A DNA stretch of 64,000 bases from Eudorina sp. 2006-703-Eu-15 (taxonomy: Eukaryota > Chlorophyta > Chlorophyceae > Chlamydomonadales > Volvocaceae), in NCBI GenBank assembly GCA_003117195.1, contig BDSI01000043.1:871977-935976 (forward strand), written 5' to 3'. The translations under genes were made by a program, and so were the position numbers. The notes under the pieces are model-generated. The model was not told where the DNA came from, ran no database searches, and was given only the letters and a program-made list of their open reading frames with translations. Below, piece by piece: positions 59,912-64,000 of this stretch (within the stretch, counting starts at the first letter, position 1; every line of letters starts with the position of its first letter).

Positions 59912-61317
59912 TCAGGGCACAGTACAAGGTTTCGTCGGTGTACGACGGCTACGTTTTGGGGGTTTGCATGAACATGCCAATGCGTGATTACGGATGGATG
60001 TACGGTAGGTTTTTAGTCCGATTACATCCTTCAAGATGGCAAACTCAAGCATCCGAATGATATCTGTACAGGCAGGCGGGGGCGGAGGTGCTGCGGCGCG
60101 GCAGCCCGCAGGAGGTGGCGGCGGCCCTGCTGACGGCGCGGTGCTGTTGCTCGGGGGCTGCTGGTCCAGCGGCGGGGCGGGGCAGATGGCAGGCGGGGGC
60201 GGAGGTGCTGCGGCGCGGCAGCCCGCAGGAGGTGGCGGCGGCCCTGCTGACGGCGCGGTGCTGTTGCTCAGGGGCTGCTGGTCCAGCGGCGGGGCGGGGC
60301 AGATGGCAGGCGGGGGCGGAGGTGCTGCGGCGCGGCAGCCCGCAGGTGGTGGCGGCGGCCCTGCTGACGGCGCGGTGCTGTTGCTCGGGGGCTGCTGGTC
60401 CAGCGGCGGGGCGGGGCAGATGGCAGGCGGGGGCGGAGGTGCTGCGGCGCGGCAGCCCGCTGGAGGTGGCGGCGGCCCTGCTGACGGCGCGGTGCTGTTG
60501 CTCGGGGGCTGCTGGTCCAGCGGCGGGGCGGGGCAGATGGCAGGCGGGGGCGGAGGTGCTGCGGCGCGGCAGCCCGCTGGAGGTGGCGGCGGCCCTGCTG
60601 ACGGCGCGGTGCTGTTGCTCGGGGGCTGCATGGCTTCGTCCGACGGTCCTGGTGCAGACACCGGAGGTTCTAGCGGCGTCGCTGTGGTAGTTGCCGGTAC
60701 AGGCGCGACGCACGGCATGCCTGCGGCTGGTACCTCAGCATGGGGCTCCTGCGCTCCAGACGGGCCCTGACCGGATGACTGAAGGCTGTGCAGCGACGAT
60801 CGTAGTCGGGTCACCAGTTCAGTGCTCACGAGATGCTTAAGACCAGGCTTCCTGCATGTAGAGGATGTCGCAGCAACCGGGACACAGATGACTGTAAGGT
60901 TGCCGTCCAGACATAACGCCGGCGTGCAACGTCTCCATGCCTGGTATGATGATTACAAGCGACCCAATCACTAGCAAATCCCCTTTCAGCGTAACCATGT
61001 CAGCGATTGAAGCCCGTCCCTTACCTTAGGGAAGAAACTGCTGCGACTAGGGTGTCGTAGCGACAACGCGAGGAGCCGTTCACAGCAAAATCGTAGGCAG
61101 CCGTAAGTACGGCCTTCATCTCTGGTACGTGAAGACGATTTGGAGCGACGTGCCTGACCCCTGCGGGCCACCAGCTCGGCCGCGTGCTGTCCTTGTAGAG
61201 ATGACGACCACCCTGAACCCCCTGTACCACTGCCGTTGTCAGGGGGCGCAGATCGTTCAACAACATGCCATCCACGACCTCGGGCCAGGCTGCAATGTAG
61301 GGACGTTGGCGGGACAT
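59912..61317 (-). CDS. Two-exon gene with proline-rich 39-residue repeats
   Basis: Exon 1 61317-61025 and exon 2 60851-59912 join in phase (donor GTAAGG, acceptor ACATGCAG) to 410 residues. N-terminus MSRQRPYIAAWPEVV, then RPSWWPAGVRHVAPNRLHVP with a WWP motif and EMKAVLTAAYDFAV. The centre has about five copies of a 39-residue unit built on AICPAPPLDQQPPSNST and PSAGPPPPPAGCRAAA. The end is basic (CKPPKRSRRTPTK). It lies wholly inside the inverted-repeat unit, so it is probably cargo or element-encoded. I do not recognise the family. A plus-strand open frame 59740-60060 (WRYGMIRTVAELFPG...) overlaps the 3' end and cannot be excluded as an alternative. Confidence 0.55.
60073..60632. repeat. 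117-bp tandem repeat, about 5 copies, in frame
   Basis: Copies begin at 60073, 60190, 60307, 60424 and 60541, exactly 117 bp (39 codons) apart and nearly identical, which keeps all frames open. In the minus-strand gene they encode proline-rich units. The spacing being a multiple of three argues that the array is translated. Confidence 0.95.
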
Positions 61318-61627
61318 TTTAGGGTGGGGAAAGAGAGTTCAGGGTACCAGCCTTGGACTGTGTGCAACGGAGGAAGTAAGGCCGGCGGGTTCGGGGTAGG
61401 AGTTGCGTAATGTAGATGATTCTTGACGCATGTTTTCGTGGCCTGAATAGGTGCTGTGACAGGGCATCTCGTGTAAGGCGGATGACATGTGCCCATGGCC
61501 TCCTGGCAGAATCGAGGATTAGCACTGAGCATAGGCTCAAAGGCACCTGCTGACATGTAAGCAGGAACCTTTGAGGCTGGGTGCTAATCCTCGATTCCGC
61601 ATCTGTACAAACGAGTGCGGACACGAG

Positions 61628-62115
61628 GCGTAGATCCGTGAAACAGGGCTCGGTGCGCGCACCGATCGGTGCGCGCACCGAGCCCTGTTTCACGGATCTA
61701 CGCTGGCTTTGGCTACCTGCCCCAAGCGGCCCTAGACTTCTCAGCGCCTGTCATTATGCTGTAAATGATGGTTTCCGCACCTCGAGACACTAGTGGCGTA
61801 GATCCGTGAAACAGGGCTCGGTGCGCGCACCGATCGGTGCGCGCACCGAGCCCTGTTTCACGGATCTACGCTGGCTTTGGCTACCTGCCCCAAGCGGCCC
61901 TAGACTTCTCGGCGCCTGTCATTATGCTGTACATGATGGTTTCCGCACCTCGAGACACTAGTGGCGTAGATCCGTGAAACAGGGCTCGGTGCGCGCACCG
62001 ATCGGTGCGCGCACCGAGCCTGGCTTTGTGGCTACCTGCCCCAAGCGGCCCTAGATTTCTCGGCGCCTGTCATTATGCTGTAAATGATAGTTTCGGCACC
62101 TCGAGAAACTAGTGG
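61628..62115. repeat. Right palindrome array, 168-bp period with 76-bp perfect palindromes
   Basis: Units start at 61628, 61796, 61964 and (shorter) 62115. The first two begin with a perfect 76-bp inverted repeat (61628-61703 and 61796-61871) whose half is GCGTAGATCCGTGAAACAGG followed by GCTCGGTGCGCGCACCGA. The third has lost most of its right arm. Between them is a conserved single-copy part with GGCCCTAGACTTCTC and GTCATTATGCTGTA. Confidence 0.93.
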
Positions 62116-62234
62116 CGTAGATCCGTGAAACTTGGCTCGGTGCGCGCACCGTTCGGTGCGCGCACCGAGCCCAGAAACCGCGTCATTTTTCGGTGCGCGC
62201 ACCGAGCCCACTTCTGGGGCCATTTCCTTCCTCG

Positions 62235-62275
<41 letters not shown>

Positions 62276-62590
62276 ACGGCCAGGACCTGAATCAGATGCT
62301 GCAGCGAAATAATCACGAGCAGGAGTATCATGAGTAGTAGTACCCCGGCCACGGCCACCGCGACCTCTCGATGCGACTCGCTGCGCCTTAAAGTCTACTG
62401 CAAGGTTACTACCCCCTTCCATGTCCACAACTTCCGCCGTGTCCACAACTTCCTCATCTGCCTCCACATGGCCATCATCAAGGACAGCATCCATAGAAGA
62501 ATCAATCATGTCGCTTTGATTAAGGTTGGCTGCTACAATACCTTCATCGGCATTATTGTCTGTATTTTGTAATGGCTGTTGCATTCTCAA

Positions 62591-63051
62591 AATGATTTAG
62601 TGGTTAAATGCAATAATTGTCGTTATACCTATATGTATTTTATACACTTCAGATTTCGCTTTCCATATATTAGTTTGGTAATTTCGAAATCCATTTTGAA
62701 ACACATACAAACGCACTCATTAAATGGTCAAAATATGAATTTATTTTGATTTGATACTAGCCAACTCATGTAGCAAATGCACAGAGTTTGGATAATTTCA
62801 AATCAAATAGTGGTAGACATTCATGATTGATGTTTGAACCCGCAAAAAGTAGATGCAGTACAGTCGTGTATATATCTATCGGATTGGAGCTTTTTGTTGT
62901 TCTGGCCAAAAAGCTGATCCATATACACCATCAATCAGTCCAATACCAAGTGGACTTTCATACAGCGAAACTTATTTGTTAGGAACTTTTATTTGTCAGT
63001 GAGTGGTCGATATCGAAAAATATCACAAAGGGCCAACCATACGGTTTTATC
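62591..63051. other. AT-rich gap
   Basis: Clearly AT-rich compared with the rest of the window (for example TTTATTTTGATTTGATACTA near 62740). No gene was seen. As the minus-strand gene at 62590 and the plus-strand gene at 63052 are divergent, this could be a shared promoter region. Confidence 0.5.
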
Positions 63052-63838
63052 ATGACCAAAACTCGGATTCTGTCTGATTCGGAGACCGAGAACGAGACCG
63101 AAAACGAGATGGTGAATGAGAACGAGACCGAGAACGAGACCGAGAACGAGACCGAGACCGAGACCGAGACTGAGACGGTGACCGTGAACGAGATGGTGAA
63201 CCATATGGTGAACGAGATGGTGAACGAGTCCGAGACGGTGACCGTGTCTGCGAAGGAGAACGAAGAGGATAACGAAGAGGAGTCGGAGGAGAAGGTCGCT
63301 GCTCCACAAAAGCGCACGAGAGTGGGTAAGTCGAGAGGAGTCGGTTCCTGACTATGCTGTTTTCGCTCCGCAGCCGCTCATACTTTCTTTCATATACTAC
63401 ACAGTAGCAGCAACGACCATGCCGAGAGGGAAGAGCGACACTATCAACTGGTCGGAGCCACATCGGCTCAAGTACATTGATGACAAGGCATCGCTGAATG
63501 ACATCGCAAAGTTTACCTTGATCACTTCGCGTGGCCCCATCTGAGACACCGTGAAACACGCCATTGGACTGGCCAACAGTATACTGGAAGATGGCAACGG
63601 TGTGCTCGCCAACATGTCATCTGTGCGGATGAAGAATGTCATCAGCAACATCAGGGGCTCCCCAGCGAATGTTTCGATGATTTATTCCCCACGAACCGGT
63701 GACGATGAAGTCGTCACAAAGCTGAACCAGCTGAAGGAGAACATCAAGGAAGCGGTTGGACGGGGAGGAGGGTGGTCAATGGACTACTCTACTAGGATTC
63801 AGGCGGACTTGGATGCCATTCAGAAGGCAATTGCATGA
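63052..63838 (+). pseudogene. Two-exon acidic-repeat gene with an in-frame stop
   Basis: Exon 1 63052-63325 encodes MTKTRILSDSE, then Glu/Asn/Thr repeats (ENETENETENETETETE) and VAAPQKRTRV. Donor GTAAGT; exon 2 starts at 63411 in matching phase and reads ATTMPRGKSDTINWSEP, LKYIDDKASLNDIAKFTLIT. A TGA at 63542-63544 interrupts the frame, yet the same frame stays open for another 97 codons (DTVKHAIGLANSILEDG ... YSTRIQADLDAIQKAIA) to a TGA at 63836. TGTAA, the usual chlorophyte poly-A signal, lies at 63874, about 36 bp past that second stop, which favours the longer product as the ancestral form. Family not recognised. Less GC-rich than the rest of the window. Base error, pseudogene or unseen intron are all possible. 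Confidence 0.55.
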
Positions 63839-64000
63839 GCCACTGGTCATATCATTGCTGTTGGGTTTGTTGTTGTAAATAATTCAATTGAATCCCAGAC
63901 TGTGAATGTTTCCACGAAGGCCCGTTCGTATACGGGCCGAATTCGCAATTTGCGAAAAGCATCACAGAGATGTCTCCACCAAAATATTGTACAGTACTAC
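63839..64000. other. Window end, presumed 3' UTR of the preceding gene
   Basis: Contains a TGTAA at 63874-63878, a candidate poly-A signal. Nothing else was recognised. Confidence 0.4.

Larger units (their letters stand above)
59199..62229. mobile_element. Putative transposon with 114-bp inverted terminal repeats
   Basis: 59199-59312 and 62116-62229 are inverted complements over 114 bp with one mismatch (AAGGAAACGGCC against AAGGAAATGGCC). Just inside each end are tandem arrays of about 170 bp per unit with long palindromic cores (left 59428-59670; right 61628-62115). The interior holds a two-exon gene with 117-bp repeats. No transposase DDE signature was recognised and no target-site duplication is obvious, so the class is unknown. 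A non-autonomous DNA transposon or an inverted-duplication structure are both possible. Confidence 0.6.
58781..62590 (-). pseudogene. Acidic/RG-rich and Gln-rich protein, interrupted by a 3-kb insertion
   Basis: The N-terminal part (62590 to ~62230) starts MRMQQPLQNTDNNADEG, is acidic (DEEVVDTAEVVDMEGG) and ends in Arg-Gly repeats (GRGRGRGRGRGREEG). The C-terminal part (~59211 to 58781) continues with LGRGQGRKAMDG, a Q5-L run (QVLHMQLLQLQQL) and a helical end (HVELQQRYKDLLEKHLKLKI) to a TAA stop. Between them lies the 3031-bp unit with inverted ends. Inference: one gene split by the unit, or spliced across it. Cutting exactly at the repeat ends leaves 3031 bp, which is not a multiple of three, so simple removal does not restore frame. 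The two parts could also be unrelated. Function unknown; RG repeats often bind nucleic acid. Confidence 0.4.

Noticed and set aside
59428..62115. CRISPR-like regular spacing of palindromic repeats
   Set aside because: Eukaryotic context, 168-170 bp units that are themselves nearly identical between palindromes, no unique spacers and no cas genes.
63542..63544. Selenocysteine at the in-frame TGA
   Set aside because: No supporting homologue or SECIS-like hairpin could be recognised; pseudogene or error is simpler.

Overview
The window looks like nuclear DNA of a chlorophyte green alga of the Chlamydomonas/volvocine kind. It is very GC-rich, the genes have many small exons with GT-AG introns, the introns are full of microsatellites and minisatellites, and there is an L1-like retrotransposon with GC-rich coding. 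All gene models here were built by eye from splice-site phase and protein motifs, so exon edges are predictions.

Layout. (1) Positions 1-7807, minus strand: a C5-cytosine DNA methyltransferase (paralogue A), complete from its N-terminal BAH-like part to motif VI; the 3' end lies outside the window. (2) 11167-20757, plus strand: a complete receptor-type guanylate cyclase (copy B; 14 exons, 1452 residues) with signal peptide, extracellular ligand-binding region, one membrane helix, a degenerate kinase domain and a class III cyclase domain. (3) 24916-43615, plus strand: a second C5-cytosine DNA methyltransferase (paralogue C; about 27 exons) carrying motifs I, II, IV, VI, VIII, IX and X, with one apparent single-base frameshift at motif IX. 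(4) 49222-53745, minus strand: an inverted, 5'-truncated copy of the cyclase (copy D). It has lost the secretion, receptor and membrane exons, and one catalytic splice donor has changed from GT to AT. (5) 53799-58565: a 12-bp minisatellite and a frameshifted L1-like LINE lying where the missing half of copy D should be. (6) 58566-64000: a less GC-rich segment with a 3.03-kb unit bounded by 114-bp inverted repeats, arrays of about 170 bp built round long perfect palindromes, a repeat-containing two-exon gene inside it, an acidic/RG-rich reading frame interrupted by it, and a two-exon gene with an in-frame stop.

How it fits together. Two methyltransferase paralogues alternate with two copies of one guanylate cyclase (A-, B+, C+, D-). 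A and C share exon-level homology but are clearly old paralogues. B and D are a younger inverted duplication: several exon lengths are identical and some introns are still alignable, but identity is patchy, as expected from gene conversion. Whether cyclase signalling and DNA methylation are linked in function cannot be told from sequence. The arrangement may only reflect local duplication followed by transposon damage. Several short dispersed repeat families recur in the introns of these genes.
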